Of a stretch of 64,000 bases of DNA, positions 25,785-36,663 are shown piece after piece. The notes beneath the pieces are model-generated. The model saw only the letters and a list, made by a program, of their open reading frames with translations, was not told the origin of the DNA and searched no databases. Position 1 is the first letter of the stretch; the number at the start of each line of letters is the position of its first letter. Both the position numbers and the translations under genes were made by a program. The stretch lies in NCBI GenBank assembly GCA_016708845.1, contig JADJFB010000002.1, forward strand, positions 1 through 64,000. The letters are read 5' to 3'. This DNA is from Bacteroidota bacterium. GTDB lineage: Bacteria; Bacteroidota; Bacteroidia; B-17B0; Aurantibacillaceae.

Positions 25785-27385
25785 GAAAGTTGATACTCTT
25801 CATATTACTTTTTTCCTTTGTGCTTGCAGCACAAAATAAAACCGTTGATTCGTTAAAGTTGGTTTTTAAAATGCGAAACATGATACCACAAAATGTAATG
25901 CTTTAGAATACCTCATTAGTTTAGAAGAAGAAAATGAACCTTGGCTAGCGTATAATATTGAATTAAAAAAAATAGCTGAGAAAAACGTTTCGCATTCTGA
26001 TTTAAAAACACAAAAACTATTTTTAAGATTTTTAGCGGATGCCTTGTATAACATTGCATATTTAGATGATGAATACGGAAACTCTAAAGAAGCTCTCAAT
26101 AAAAACTTAAGAGCTTTAAAAATTTATGAAGCCCTAAACCGCAAAAGGATATGTGTCCAACGCTCAACAGTATTGGCTCTATTTATTCAAGATCAGGTAA
26201 TATTGATAAGGCACTTGAGTTTTACGAAAAAGCTTTAAAAATTTCAAGAGAAATAGAAGATGACAAAGCCGTTAGCTATTGCTTAAACAACATCGCCTAT
26301 ATTTATGATAGTCAAGGATTTGTTGCTAAAGCCATTGATTATTATTACAAGGCATTAAAACAAATGAGCAAAATAAGGATAGCATCAGTTTAGCAACGGT
26401 ATTATCTAATATCGGCATGATTTATAAAACTCAAGGAGATGTTCCAAAAGCATTAGAGAATTTTGAGCGTGCCATAACCATACAAAAATTAATTAATGAT
26501 AAAAGAGGCATGGGCGTGAGCTTAAATAATATTGGTTTGGTTTATAGTATTAGAGGAGACAATGAAAAATCCTTATTCTATAATTTAGAAGCACTTAAAA
26601 TAAGGCAAGAGATCAATGATGTGAGAGGTATTGCTGGCTCATTGGGTAATATAGGAGCCGTTTATAAAAACATGGGCGATTTGCCAAAAGCATTAGATAA
26701 TTTAAAACAGTCGCTCGTTATTAGAGAAAAAATAAAAGATCAAAGAGGTATTGCCTTGTGTTTAAATGGAATGGCAAATGTATTGGTTTTACAAGAAAAA
26801 GTTAGTGAAGGCTTTGGTTTAGCAAAACGCAGTTTTAAATTGTCAAATGAAATTAATCAACCCGATTTAATACAAAAGTCGGCACAAACTTTAAAAAACA
26901 TTTACGAAAGGCAAGGGAAGTATAAACAAGCATTTGAAATGTTTGAGGTTTATAATCAAATGCGAGATAGTATTCAAAACTCGGAAAACAAACAGATATC
27001 TATTAAAAAACAATTTCAGTACCAATACGAGAAAAAAGCTGCCGCTGATAGCGTAAAACATACAGAAGAACAAAAAGTAAAAAATGCTTTATTCACAGCC
27101 CAGCAAGCGCAATTAAAACAAGAAAAAACACAGCGACTAGCTTTATACGGTGGCTTAGTTTTAGTGATAGCCTTTTTAGTATTTGTGTTTAACCGTTTTA
27201 GAGTGATAAAAAAACAAAAAGTAATTATTGAACAGCAAAAAGTACTGGTTGATAATGCTTTTGCACACTTAGAAGAAAAAAATAAAGAAGTGATGGATTC
27301 GATACATTATGCAAAACGCATACAAACGGCTTTGCTGACAAGTGAAAAATACATTGAACGTAAACTAAACCAATTGAATTCATGA
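25781..27385 (+). pseudogene. TPR-transmembrane-coiled-coil protein 2, several frameshifts
   Basis: Starts in ATGA overlap with copy 1 ('MRKLILFILLFSFVLAAQ'). Four A residues at about 25868, where copy 1 has five, break the frame after 'SLKLVF'; further shifts are needed near 26141 and 26375. From 26417 it is open to the end: TPR units such as 'GDVPKALENFERAITIQKLI' and 'GDLPKALDNLKQSLVIREKI', then 'KKQFQYQYEKKAAADSVKHT', transmembrane helix 'LYGGLVLVIAFLVFVFNRF' and the final 'DSIHYAKRIQTALL' coil. It ends in 'ERKLNQLNS' with TGA overlapping the next ATG. TPR units are more diverged than in copies 1 and 3. No phosphatase domain. Confidence 0.8.
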
Positions 27386-28983
27386 GATTGATTTTATATA
27401 TCATATTACTTTTTCCTTTGGTGCTTTCCTCGCAAGATAGGACGATGGATTCTTTGAAGTTGGCATTGAAGAATGCGAAGCATGATACGACGCGAATAGT
27501 TATATTTTCCAAACTCATTGAACAAAAGTGAGGTAGACGATATTTTGTTATTTGCTGAATCTAGTGCGAAACTCTGCAAACAGAATTTGGAGGCGACTAA
27601 CGTTACAAATAAGGAATTTTATTTAAAGTATCTAGCTAATTCATTATATGCTACTGGCTTTTTCTATTTCAATAAGAGTGAGTACCCAAAGGCGTTAGAA
27701 TACCACCGCAGGAGTTTGAAAATTCAAGAAGAAATTAATGATAAAATGGGAATAGCAATTACTTTAAACGATATTGGGGCAGTAATTGAACGTCAGGACG
27801 ACATTCCAAAGGCTTTAGAATACTACCACAAGAGTTTAAAGATTGATGAAGAACTAAAGAACAAAAACGGAATAGCTTACACTTTAAACAATATTGGGAG
27901 TATCTTTGACAATCAGGGCGACATTCCTAAGGCTTTAGAATACTACCACAAGAGTTTAAAAATTCAAGAAGAAATAATGGACAAAATGGGGATAGCAACT
28001 TCTCTAAATAATATTGGGTTTATCTACTATAATCAAGGACCTCCTTAAAGCTTTGGAATACTACAAGAGTTTGAAAATTTACGAAGAAATAAATGACAAA
28101 AATGGAATTGCTTATGCTTTAAACAACATAGGACTTAACTATAGGAAACAAGGTAACGACATGAAGGCTTTAGAATATTACCAAAAGAGTTTAAAGATTA
28201 GAGAAGAAATAAATGACAAAAACGGAATAGCAATGTCTCAAATCAACATTGGGGTTATCTATGACCGCAAGGGTGACACTCATATGGCTTTAGAATACTA
28301 CCACAAGAGTTTAAAATTGTATGAAGAGATTACGAACAAAAAAGGAATTGCCCTCTCTTTAAATAACATTGCAAGCGCTATGTTGAATGCAGGGCAACTT
28401 AGCGAAGGACTTAGCTTTGCTACTCGCAGCCTAAGACTTGCTACAGAATTAGGCTATCCTGAGCATATTAAAAAAGCTGCAACTACTTTAAAAAGCATTT
28501 ACACTAAACAATTTAACTTCAAAGAGGCTCTTAGCATGTATGAATTGGAAATTCAAATGCGCGACAGTATAAATAATGAACAAACAAAAAAAGCCAGTAT
28601 CAAAAAGCAATTTCAATACGAATACGAAAAGAAAGCCGCTGCTGATAGTGTGAAGCATACCGAAGAACAAAAAGTAAAAAATGCCTTATTAACGGCACAA
28701 CAAGCACAATTAAAACAAGAAAAACGCGACGACTAGCTTTATACGGTGGTTTAGTTTTGATGATTGCTTTTTCGGGTTTTGTATTTAATCGCTTTAAAGT
28801 GACTCAAAAACAAAAAGCAGTGATTGAACAACAAAAAGTATTAGTAGATGAAGCTTTTGCTCAATTGGAAGAAAAAAACAAAGAAGTGTTGGATTCGATA
28901 CATTACGCCAACGTATACAAACGGCCTTAATGCCTAATGAAAAGTATATTGAGAGAACATTGAATAAATTGAATAATTCTTGA
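27382..28983 (+). pseudogene. TPR-transmembrane-coiled-coil protein 3, several frameshifts
   Basis: Starts in ATGA overlap with copy 2 ('MRLILYIILLFPLVLSSQ', then 'DSLKLALKNAKHDTTR'). Frame changes near 27510, 28043 (GGACC for expected GGGACC), 28725 (lost bases in 'QEKTRRLALYGG') and 28912 restore one gene of about 530 codons. Nine or so TPRs ('DIPKALEYYHKSLKIDEEL', 'GDTHMALEYYHKSLKLYEEI') precede the same linker, transmembrane helix ('LYGGLVLMIAFSGFVFNRF') and coil, ending 'ERTLNKLNNS'. Like copies 1 and 2 it lacks the SpoIIE phosphatase. It closes the three-gene unit; a U32 gene follows after 85 nt. Confidence 0.8.
27690..28370 (+). repeat. 120-bp tandem TPR-coding repeats, second array
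   Basis: Units share TTTAGAATACTACCACAAGA and AAGAAATAAATGACAAAAA with each other and with the array in copy 1. One unit (about 28045-28070) has lost three bases (CTACAAG for CTACCACAAG) as well as a single base. Confidence 0.7.
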
Positions 28984-29068
28984 CTCCAATCAGGTGTAAT
29001 TCTCGCATCGTATTATTTCATATCTCACTTGCAATCAAGCAAATAAATGCAGACCTTTGCCGCTGAAA

Positions 29069-30931
29069 ATGAAGAAAAAAGTTGAAATTTTAGCACCGGC
29101 AAAAAACCTAGTGCAAGGCATGGCAGCTATTAATGCTGGAGCCGATGCTGTATATATTGGTGCACCACAATTTGGTGCCCGTTCAAACGCTACTAACTCT
29201 ATTGAAGACATTGAGGAGTTAGTGCAATATGCCCACTTGTTTAAAGCGCAGGTATTTGTAGTAGTGAATACCATTTTGTATGACCACGAATTAGAAGATT
29301 GCAAAAAGATGATCCATGAACTATATCACATTGGCGTGGATGCCTTAATTGTGCAAGATATGGCTGTGATGGAAATGGATTTACCTCCAATTGTTATTCA
29401 CGCAAGTACACAAGCAAATAACCGCGATCCTAAACATGTGAAGTTTCTAGCAGATGCAGGGATGAAACGTGTAGTTTTAGCAAGAGAATTAAACTTAGAT
29501 CAAATAAAAGACATTGCCAAAGCAACCGATGGAGTTAGAATTCTTTGTATCGGCGCACTTTGTGTATCCTTTAGTGGTAATTGTTATATGAGTATTGCTA
29601 ATGGCGAACGAAGTGCCAACAGAGGTTCTTGCGCTCAAAATTGCCGTTTACCTTATAATTTAGTAGATGGAACTGGTAAAACCTTAATTGCCAATAGTCA
29701 CTTATTATCTATTAAAGATTTAGATTTAAGCGACCAATTACCAAACTTAATAGAAGCGGGAGTAACGTCTTTTAAAATTGAAGGTCGTTTAAAAGATATG
29801 GTGTATGTCAAAAACAATACTTCCTTTTTGCGTAAGAAACTAGATGCCTTTTTAGAGAATAACGATCAATTTCAAAAAGCATCATCTGGTAGAACCTTCT
29901 TTAATTTTGATGCTGAGATGGACAGAAGTTTTAACAGAGGTTATACTGATTACTTTGTTAACAAACGTACTGAGAAAATTGGTTCATGGGATAGTCCAAA
30001 ATCACAAGGGCAATACATTGGTAAATTGATTGAAACCAAAGCCAACGGTTACATTATTGAAAATTACGAAAAACTAAATAACGGCGATGGTTTGTATTTC
30101 TTAAACGAAAACAACGAACCAGATGGCATGCAAATTAACATCATCGTTAATAATATTGTTGTTCCAAATACCTTTAAAAATATTCCAACAGGAACCGTTA
30201 TTTACAGAAATTCGGATGCAGAGTTTAACAGATTAGTAGAACGTGATGATAGCGCTGTTAGAAAAATTGGTGTTAACTTAACTTTTACGGAAACAAACGA
30301 TGGCTTTATGTTAGTGGCTATTGACGAAGACGGACACCAAAGCATCTCTTCATTTGAATCGGTTAAAGAATTAGCTAAAAACGAAGAATCTACCACACCA
30401 AACATTATCAAAAACTTATCTAAAACAGGTGGCACACCTTTTATTGTGGATGATGTGAAGGTAGAGTTTTCGCAAAACTGGTTTTTACCAATCTCAAAAG
30501 TTAACGAAGTAAGAAGGGTAGTGCTAGAACAATTGATCGACATTAGAGTAAAAGAATATCACCGCGAAGAATTTCAAATTCAAAAAACAGATCATCCTTA
30601 CCCTGTATCTCAATTAGATTTTACCTACAATGTGTCGAACCAAATGGCCAGAGCCTTTTATAAAAGACATGGTGTCACCGAAATTGAAAAAGCATTTGAG
30701 TTACAGTGGGATCCAGGAAAATCGCGCGTAATGGTTACTAAATATTGCGTGAAATATGAATTAGGAAAATGCGCTCGTTTTCAAAGAGACACCATGGGCG
30801 AAAAAGTAGTGGAACCTTTAACTTTAACACACGGCGATAACGCTTACAAATTGAAATTTAATTGCAAACCTTGCGAAATGGAAATTTGGGAAAAAGATGC
30901 TGAGTTAGAATTTGAAGACGACGACTATTAA
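29069..30931 (+). CDS. Peptidase U32 family protein (RNA hydroxylation-type)
   Basis: 620 aa from ATG 29069 ('MKKKVEILAPAKNLVQGM'); a TTG at 29057 in the same frame lies inside a CTTTGCC promoter-like element and is unlikely. The U32 TIM-barrel fills the first half: 'AGADAVYIGAPQFGARSNA', 'VVVNTILYDHELEDCKKMIH', 'VIHASTQANNRDPKH', and the Cys cluster 'CIGALCVSFSGNCYMS' plus 'RGSCAQNCRLPYNL', which binds iron-sulfur in TrhP/RlhA relatives that hydroxylate tRNA or rRNA. A C-terminal domain of about 280 residues carries a second Cys set ('KYCVKYELGKCARF', 'FNCKPCEMEIW'). Whether the target is tRNA or rRNA cannot be decided. Confidence 0.88.
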   Translation: MKKKVEILAPAKNLVQGMAAINAGADAVYIGAPQFGARSNATNSIEDIEELVQYAHLFKAQVFVVVNTILYDHELEDCKKMIHELYHIGVDALIVQDMAVMEMDLPPIVIHASTQANNRDPKHVKFLADAGMKRVVLARELNLDQIKDIAKATDGVRILCIGALCVSFSGNCYMSIANGERSANRGSCAQNCRLPYNLVDGTGKTLIANSHLLSIKDLDLSDQLPNLIEAGVTSFKIEGRLKDMVYVKNNTSFLRKKLDAFLENNDQFQKASSGRTFFNFDAEMDRSFNRGYTDYFVNKRTEKIGSWDSPKSQGQYIGKLIETKANGYIIENYEKLNNGDGLYFLNENNEPDGMQINIIVNNIVVPNTFKNIPTGTVIYRNSDAEFNRLVERDDSAVRKIGVNLTFTETNDGFMLVAIDEDGHQSISSFESVKELAKNEESTTPNIIKNLSKTGGTPFIVDDVKVEFSQNWFLPISKVNEVRRVVLEQLIDIRVKEYHREEFQIQKTDHPYPVSQLDFTYNVSNQMARAFYKRHGVTEIEKAFELQWDPGKSRVMVTKYCVKYELGKCARFQRDTMGEKVVEPLTLTHGDNAYKLKFNCKPCEMEIWEKDAELEFEDDDY

Positions 30932-31638
30932 TGAGTAATCCATTTGCAGATAAGTATAAAACTCTGCCAACCGCCAAGCTTATCGAAATAATTGAAAACA
31001 GTCATAACTATCAGGCTCTGGCTGTTGATGCCGCTAAACTGGAGTTAGCTGGGAGAACTGATGTAGAGATAGCTCAGCAAGAATTTAAAGAAACAACTTC
31101 GCAAGCTCAACAACAAGAGGAACTAAATCAGAAGAAGCGACAACTAATTCAAGATAAAGCCTCTACAATTTTTGAATACGCAGATCCTTTTACTAATAAA
31201 ACGCCAGAAAAATCTATCGTCATCCTATGTGTTATTCTTTCAATTCTATTTTTATATAAAACACTAACTAGTCTGAGTTTTTTGGCTTTAATGTTTTCTG
31301 ATCTGGCCGAGGCCGACTATTCAACGTATTGGTTTTTCATTGAGTTCTTTTACTTACCTGTAAACATCTATTTCTTATGGAGAAAACATAAAATAGGCTG
31401 GTATATGTTTTTGATTTGGCTCATTTATCAAATCATGATGGATATTACCTATTTATACATGACATCTCAATTACCAGACGTTGATAGTTCGTTTAGTCAA
31501 ATCATAGAGTTACCAAGCGCATCATCCTATATTTTTAAATTGTTGATTCATTTGGCTTTTGTATATTTTATGGTGAAACCATCTATCAGAAATCTATTTC
31601 AAATTGAAAAGAAAAAAAAGATGAGCGCAGTAAAGTAA
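30931..31638 (+). CDS. Four-helix integral membrane protein, unknown function
   Basis: 235 aa, ATG overlapping the U32 stop by one base (TAATG), so probably co-translated. A cytoplasmic head of about 85 residues begins 'FADKYKTLPTAKLIEIIENS' and 'YQALAVDAAKLELAGR', a helical motif seen at the start of many Bacteroidota membrane proteins. Four membrane segments follow: 'IVILCVILSILFLYKTL', 'WFFIEFFYLPVNIYFLW', 'WYMFLIWLIYQIMMDITYLY' and 'FKLLIHLAFVYFMV', and a lysine-rich end. No known family. The coupling to the RNA-modification gene may be only positional. Confidence 0.75.
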   Translation: MSNPFADKYKTLPTAKLIEIIENSHNYQALAVDAAKLELAGRTDVEIAQQEFKETTSQAQQQEELNQKKRQLIQDKASTIFEYADPFTNKTPEKSIVILCVILSILFLYKTLTSLSFLALMFSDLAEADYSTYWFFIEFFYLPVNIYFLWRKHKIGWYMFLIWLIYQIMMDITYLYMTSQLPDVDSSFSQIIELPSASSYIFKLLIHLAFVYFMVKPSIRNLFQIEKKKKMSAVK

Positions 31639-31653
31639 CGCCAAAAAAAACAA

Positions 31654-31942
31654 TTGAAGAAGTATAACTTGTCTTTCTATTTAATTTTAGCTATCTTATG
31701 TTTAGTTTTTACAATTGGCTTATTATTAATGGATTATATGCAAGAATTAGCTATTTCAGGGAGACAAATATGACAGCAGATTTTATTGATTTTTCCAATG
31801 ATGAAGATTTTGAGTTTGAAAGCTAACAATAGAGATTCTTTAGTGTTAGTTTTACCATTTTTACTCAATAATTTTAACAACAATTTCTGCAGTTTGTTTA
31901 TTAACCATCCTATTTTGGTGGCCAAAAGTCAAAAAGAAATAG
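31654..31942 (+). pseudogene. Small membrane protein, broken by frameshifts
   Basis: TTG 31654 opens a transmembrane segment ('YLILAILCLVFTIGLLLMDY'); the frame stops at an ATGA after 'AISGRQI'. The following acidic stretch 'TADFIDFSNDEDFEFES' and, in yet another frame, a second membrane helix ending 'TTISAVCLLTILFWWPKVKK' suggest a two-helix protein of about 95 residues read with two or three frame changes. The open frame 31786-31977 crosses it but has no membrane or domain character. Low certainty; it could equally be real decay. Confidence 0.35.
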
Positions 31943-32103
31943 TTAATAAACGATATCTTATAAAAGTAACCCCATAGCTAATGTTTTGGTAAAAAATATA
32001 TTATAGCTTTTATTACAAATAATTAAACTTAAAATACCTTAAAAACAAGCAGTTAATTTAGGTTTTCACTCAATTTTTGGTCAAAATTTCAAATTCTTTG
32101 TCG

Positions 32104-32111
32104 TATGTTTG
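32104..32111 (+). promoter_or_regulatory. -7 element TATGTTTG for the TPR-phosphatase gene
   Basis: Matches TAnnTTTG and lies 16 nt upstream of the ATG at 32128. A TTTG upstream is 24 nt away, somewhat too far for a standard -33 element. Confidence 0.45.
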
Positions 32112-32127
32112 AATATTACAAAAAATC

Positions 32128-34359
32128 ATGAAAGTCCTTTTTTTAGTTATAACTATGCTGATTTCTTATTCTGTTTTCGCTCAGGATTCGACTCAGATAT
32201 TTAGTTACATAAACCAAAGTAAGGAAGACCTCAAAAAAAGTGATGTCGCTAATGCTTTACAATTTGCTCATCAAGCTTTAACTTTAAGTACTCAAAAACA
32301 GAATTCTAAAGGCATAGCAAGTGCCAATAATCAATTAGCGTTTATTTTCGAAAGTCAGAGTAATTATGATAGCGCTAATCACTATTTAAATCAAAGCCTT
32401 GCAATATCAGAAAAATACCAACTCAAAAACGAATTAGCCGCTGCTCATAATCTAATTGGATTAGTGTTATGGCATCAAAGTGAATATAAAGAAGCGTTGC
32501 CACATCATGCCATTAGCTTAAGTCTGTTCCAAGAAACGAAAAACCAAAAAGGACTAGCAGACACATATGCTAAAACAGGAAATGTTTTTTATGATTTAAG
32601 TGATTTCCCTAAAGCATTAGAAAACTTCTTGCAAGGCCTAAAAACGTATGGTAATATTAAAGATAGTGCTGGCATTGCAGACGTTTGCAATTATATTGGA
32701 AAGGTATATAACCGCTTAAACGAAAAAGAATCTGCAAAAAAATACTTGTTTAAAGCCTTGAGTCTGCACCAGCGTTTACAAAATAATAGAGGTATTGCTA
32801 CTTCCTACAATGGTCTTGGAAACGTGTTTATGGATAACCATGATGTAATTAAAGCTTTAAAATTTTTTGAGAAAAGTAAAGATTTTCATACCCTTGGTGG
32901 TGATCAAATTGGGATTTCAGTTGCTCATATTAATATTGGAACTATTTACGATATGATGTCTTCACTATCAGAAGATTCATTAACTATTGTAGCAGCGAAT
33001 ATTAATTACAAATCTAAGGCACCTATCAAACAAAGTATTTTGGATTCAGCAAAACTCTATTTTCAGGGATCCATCATAATCAATAGTAGGGTAGGGAACC
33101 AATTTGGATTGGTTTATGGCTATAATGGCATTGGAGATGTATTAGTAAAACAAAGTCGTTATAAAGAAGCTATTCCTCAATTTGAAAAAGCGTATATCGT
33201 TTCAAAAGAACTAAATGCCGTAAGCGAGCAGTATGAATCAGCAAAACGTCTTGCCACTTGTTTTGAAATGATAAACAATAAAGACAGTGCATATTTTTAT
33301 TTAAAAACATATACGCATTTAAAAGAAGAAGTCATTGGCGAAGAACGTCAAAGAGAATTGTTTAAAAAGGAAAGTCAATATGAATATGACAAGCAGTTAC
33401 AAAAACAAAAACTCATTAAAGAAGCGCGCGAAGCAATTGTAGCAGAAAAAGAAAAGCGTCAAACTTTAATCATTGTTAGTATTGTTATTGTACTATTAAT
33501 TGTGATTTATTTTGCCATTGTATTAAACAAACGATTAAAAACCACGCGTTCGCAAAAGCAATTAATTGAACAACAAAAGTCAAGTTTAGAGCAAAAAAAT
33601 AAAGAGATTATTGATAGTATTACCTACGCCAAACGCATCCAAGATGCTATGTTAACTTCTAACAATTACATTGAAGCTGAAGTCAAAAAATTAAATGCAG
33701 AAAGTTTTATCGTCTTTAAACCAAAAGATATTGTGAGTGGCGATTTTTATTGGTTTTATGTGGATGGAAAAACTTTGTATTACATTACCGCCGATAGTAC
33801 AGGACACGGTGTACCAGGAGGTTTTATGAGCATGTTAGGCATTAACTTATTAAGTGAAATTGTGATTGAGCGAAAGGTAAAAGACCCTGGAACAATTTTA
33901 AATATGTTACGAGAAGAAATTATTCGTTCTTTAAAAACTGACGAAGGTTACTCGATGGATGGCATGGATGCAAAGCTTTGTAAAATTGATACGGAGACAG
34001 AAATATTGGAATATGCTTCTGCAAATAATTCTTTATATATCATTCGTCAGCAAGAATTGTCGGAATACAAATCTCAAAAAATGCCTGTAGGATATATGGA
34101 GAAAGCCATTCCATTTGAAACCTTTACCGTTCAACTTCAAAAAGGAGATATGGTTTATACCTTTACGGACGGTTTTGCGGATCAATTTGGTGGCGAGAAG
34201 GGAAAGAAGTTCAAATATAGCCAATTAAAAAACCATCTCATTAGCATGAGTGATAAGCCTATTAAAGAGCAAAAAAACAGCTTAGACACTACTTTTGAAT
34301 CTTGGAAAGGAAATTTAGAGCAAGTGGATGATGTATGTATTATCGGCATTCGTATTTAA
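32128..34359 (+). CDS. TPR sensor with SpoIIE-type PP2C serine phosphatase
   Basis: 743 aa. Signal peptide 'VLFLVITMLISYSVFAQ'; seven or more TPRs (about 25-400: 'NYDSANHYLNQSLAISEKY', 'YKEALPHHAISLSLFQET', 'DFPKALENFLQGLKTYGNI'); a charged helix 'KKESQYEYDKQLQKQKLI'; one transmembrane segment 'LIIVSIVIVLLIVIYFAIVL'; the coil 'DSITYAKRIQDAML'; then a PP2C/SpoIIE domain from about 530 with metal-site motifs 'DIVSGDFYWF', 'ADSTGHGVPGGFMSMLG', 'SMDGMDAKLC', 'VYTFTDGFADQFGG' and 'QVDDVCIIGI'. It senses outside through TPRs and dephosphorylates a cytoplasmic target, typically an anti-anti-sigma factor or similar. It is the complete relative of the three truncated genes at 24289-28983. Confidence 0.93.
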   Translation: MKVLFLVITMLISYSVFAQDSTQIFSYINQSKEDLKKSDVANALQFAHQALTLSTQKQNSKGIASANNQLAFIFESQSNYDSANHYLNQSLAISEKYQLKNELAAAHNLIGLVLWHQSEYKEALPHHAISLSLFQETKNQKGLADTYAKTGNVFYDLSDFPKALENFLQGLKTYGNIKDSAGIADVCNYIGKVYNRLNEKESAKKYLFKALSLHQRLQNNRGIATSYNGLGNVFMDNHDVIKALKFFEKSKDFHTLGGDQIGISVAHINIGTIYDMMSSLSEDSLTIVAANINYKSKAPIKQSILDSAKLYFQGSIIINSRVGNQFGLVYGYNGIGDVLVKQSRYKEAIPQFEKAYIVSKELNAVSEQYESAKRLATCFEMINNKDSAYFYLKTYTHLKEEVIGEERQRELFKKESQYEYDKQLQKQKLIKEAREAIVAEKEKRQTLIIVSIVIVLLIVIYFAIVLNKRLKTTRSQKQLIEQQKSSLEQKNKEIIDSITYAKRIQDAMLTSNNYIEAEVKKLNAESFIVFKPKDIVSGDFYWFYVDGKTLYYITADSTGHGVPGGFMSMLGINLLSEIVIERKVKDPGTILNMLREEIIRSLKTDEGYSMDGMDAKLCKIDTETEILEYASANNSLYIIRQQELSEYKSQKMPVGYMEKAIPFETFTVQLQKGDMVYTFTDGFADQFGGEKGKKFKYSQLKNHLISMSDKPIKEQKNSLDTTFESWKGNLEQVDDVCIIGIRI

Positions 34360-34522
34360 CGAATGGCTGATAATACGATCCGACTCTTGGCGTGATATGT
34401 ATTATTTGTGTGAGAATTTAATTTATCAAGTATTAACTATCTGATTTTAATATTTTTGTGGTTGTTAATTTATAGCCAACAATCCTATCTTTTTTCGTAT
34501 TTTTAGTACATAAAATATAATC

Positions 34523-36627
34523 ATGAATAAAATTCTACCTTTTGTTATATCTATTACTTTATCAGGAATATTGACAGCTCAAACGCTCTTACATTGTGGT
34601 GCAGATGAAATGCGAATTGCTACCTTAAAAAAAAATCCTGAGATTGCTAAAGCAGTTATTAAAAGAGATGCTGAGTTGGAAAATTTCACTCAGAATTTCA
34701 TTCAGAATGTAAATAACAATTCGTCGGTTGCAAAAACAACCACTGCTACTTATGTTATTCCTGTGGTTTTTCACGTGATTCATAATTACGGTCCTGAAAA
34801 TATTACCGATGCACAATTAAAAGATGGATTAGATATAGTTAATAAAACGTTTCGTAAACAGCATCCCAACAATAGCAGCATTGTAGCAGCTTTCCAACCA
34901 ATACACGCCGATTGTGATATTGAATTTAAATTAGCGCAAAAGGATCCTAATGGCAATTGTCATAGTGGCATCAATCGAATCGCTTCTACATTAACATCTA
35001 GTGGCGACCATCGTGTGAAAAATTTAATACATTGGCCACCAACTCAATATTTAAATGTGTATGTAGTAGCTAATGCTGCCGGTTTAGCTGGGCACGCTAT
35101 TTGGCCAAGTGATGCTGACACTATTCCATTATGGGATGGGATAGTTTTATCACACAGCTACGTTGGTACTTTTGGAACCTCTGATTTAACACGCTCAGTT
35201 GCATTTGCGCACGAATGTGGACATTATTTAAACTTACAACATATTTGGGGTGGTAATAACGTACCTGGCTTTTATTTTTATCCTTGTGCAGACGTTAATA
35301 AAGATTGTAATATCGATGATTTAGTAGCAGATACTCCTCCCACCATTGGCTGGCAAAGTTGTAATTTAACTGGAGCCTCTTGCGGTAATGTGGTTGACAA
35401 TGTTCAAAATGCAATGGATTATAGTTATTGCAATATCATGTTTACTGATGGGCAAAAAGCAAGAATGACCGCCTGTCTAAATTCAACAATTGCTGGGAGA
35501 AATAATTTATGGCAAACATCCAATTTAGTGGCAACTGGAATTTATACAATAGCACCATTATGCAAGGCTGACTTTATTAGTAACAAAACTATGGTTTGTC
35601 CAAGTTCGAGTTCGGTAACATTTATCAATACATCATATAACGGAACATTTACATCTTTACAATGGACATTTGCAGGAGGCACCCCGTCCTTATCAAGTGT
35701 GTCAAATCCAACGGTTAGTTATTCAACCCCAGGCTCTTACCCTGTAACATTAAAAGTAAAAAACGGCACTGATTTGGTAATTACTACCAAACAAAATTAT
35801 ATAAATGTGCAAACAACTACCGGGGCAGCATATCCATTTATCGAGAGCTTTGAAACTGTTACTTCATTAAATGGACTGCAATGGTACACAAATAATTTAG
35901 ATACTGGTAGCACATGGCAGTTAACTAATTTAGCAGCATCAACAGGAAGTACAAGTGTGATGATAGATAATTTTAATTCTGCCATTAATGGTAAAGATGA
36001 ATTATATAGCAGAGCTATTAATTTGTCAGGAGCAAGTGGTTTATTAGTAAATTTTAAATATGCATTTGCAAGAAAAGACACAAGCAATAAAGACCAATTA
36101 CAATTGTTTGGCGTAACAGCATGTGGTGGAACAAATATCTCACGTTTTAATGCAATTGGCTCCTTATTAGAAACAGTTCCTGTTCAAGCAACAGCATTCT
36201 ATCCAACACAAATAACAGATTGGAAATCAGTAAGTGCCACTTTACCAGGAATATTATTAACTACTGGCTTCAGATTGAAATTTATTTTTAGCGCAAATGG
36301 TGGCAATAATATTTTTATTGATGATATCAATATTGATATTACTACGGGAACAAAAGATATTTCAGAAATGATTCAAGACGCTAGTATTTTTCCAAATCCA
36401 ACATCAATACATGCGCATTAAAATTTAATTTATTACAAGCAAAAACATTAACGATCAATATATTTAATGTCATAGGAGAAAAAGTATATAGTCTTCCAAA
36501 AAATGTTTATGAAGAAGGCACTCAGGAAATTAAATTAAACACCCACAATCTTTCTAATGGAATGTATTTTGTCCAAATTAGTGATGGAACAAGAGCAATA
36601 AGTAAGCCATTGGTGATTAGTAATTAA
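34523..36627 (+). pseudogene. M43 (cytophagalysin-type) zinc metalloprotease with PKD and T9SS type A domain, frameshifted near the end
   Basis: About 701 aa. Signal peptide 'ILPFVISITLSGILTAQ'; propeptide; the protease domain opens 'TYVIPVVFHVIHNYGPENIT' and has the zinc motif HECGHYLNLQH (His230, Glu231, His234, His240) followed by 'DTPPT' and the Met-turn region 'NAMDYSYCNIMFTDGQKARM'. A PKD domain follows (about 365-435: 'TSLQWTFAGGTPSLSSVSNP'), then a jelly-roll-like region. The frame is lost at about 36407 (TCAATAC for expected TCAAATAC) inside 'SIFPNPTS'; the rest of the sorting domain ('INIFNVIGEKVYSLPKNVYE', 'LSNGMYFVQISDGTRAISK') is intact in the other frame. Secreted peptidase. Confidence 0.9.
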
Positions 36628-36663
36628 GCCATAGTTTAGCTTTATATTTTGCTATTTCCTTAG

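Noticed and set aside
24580..28370. Regular 120-bp repeats considered as a CRISPR array
   Set aside because: Units are contiguous and in frame, without unique spacers, and encode TPR helices. No cas genes are present.
31786..31977. 63-codon open frame taken as a gene
   Set aside because: It cuts across the better supported two-helix membrane protein read with frame changes, and has no membrane or domain character itself.
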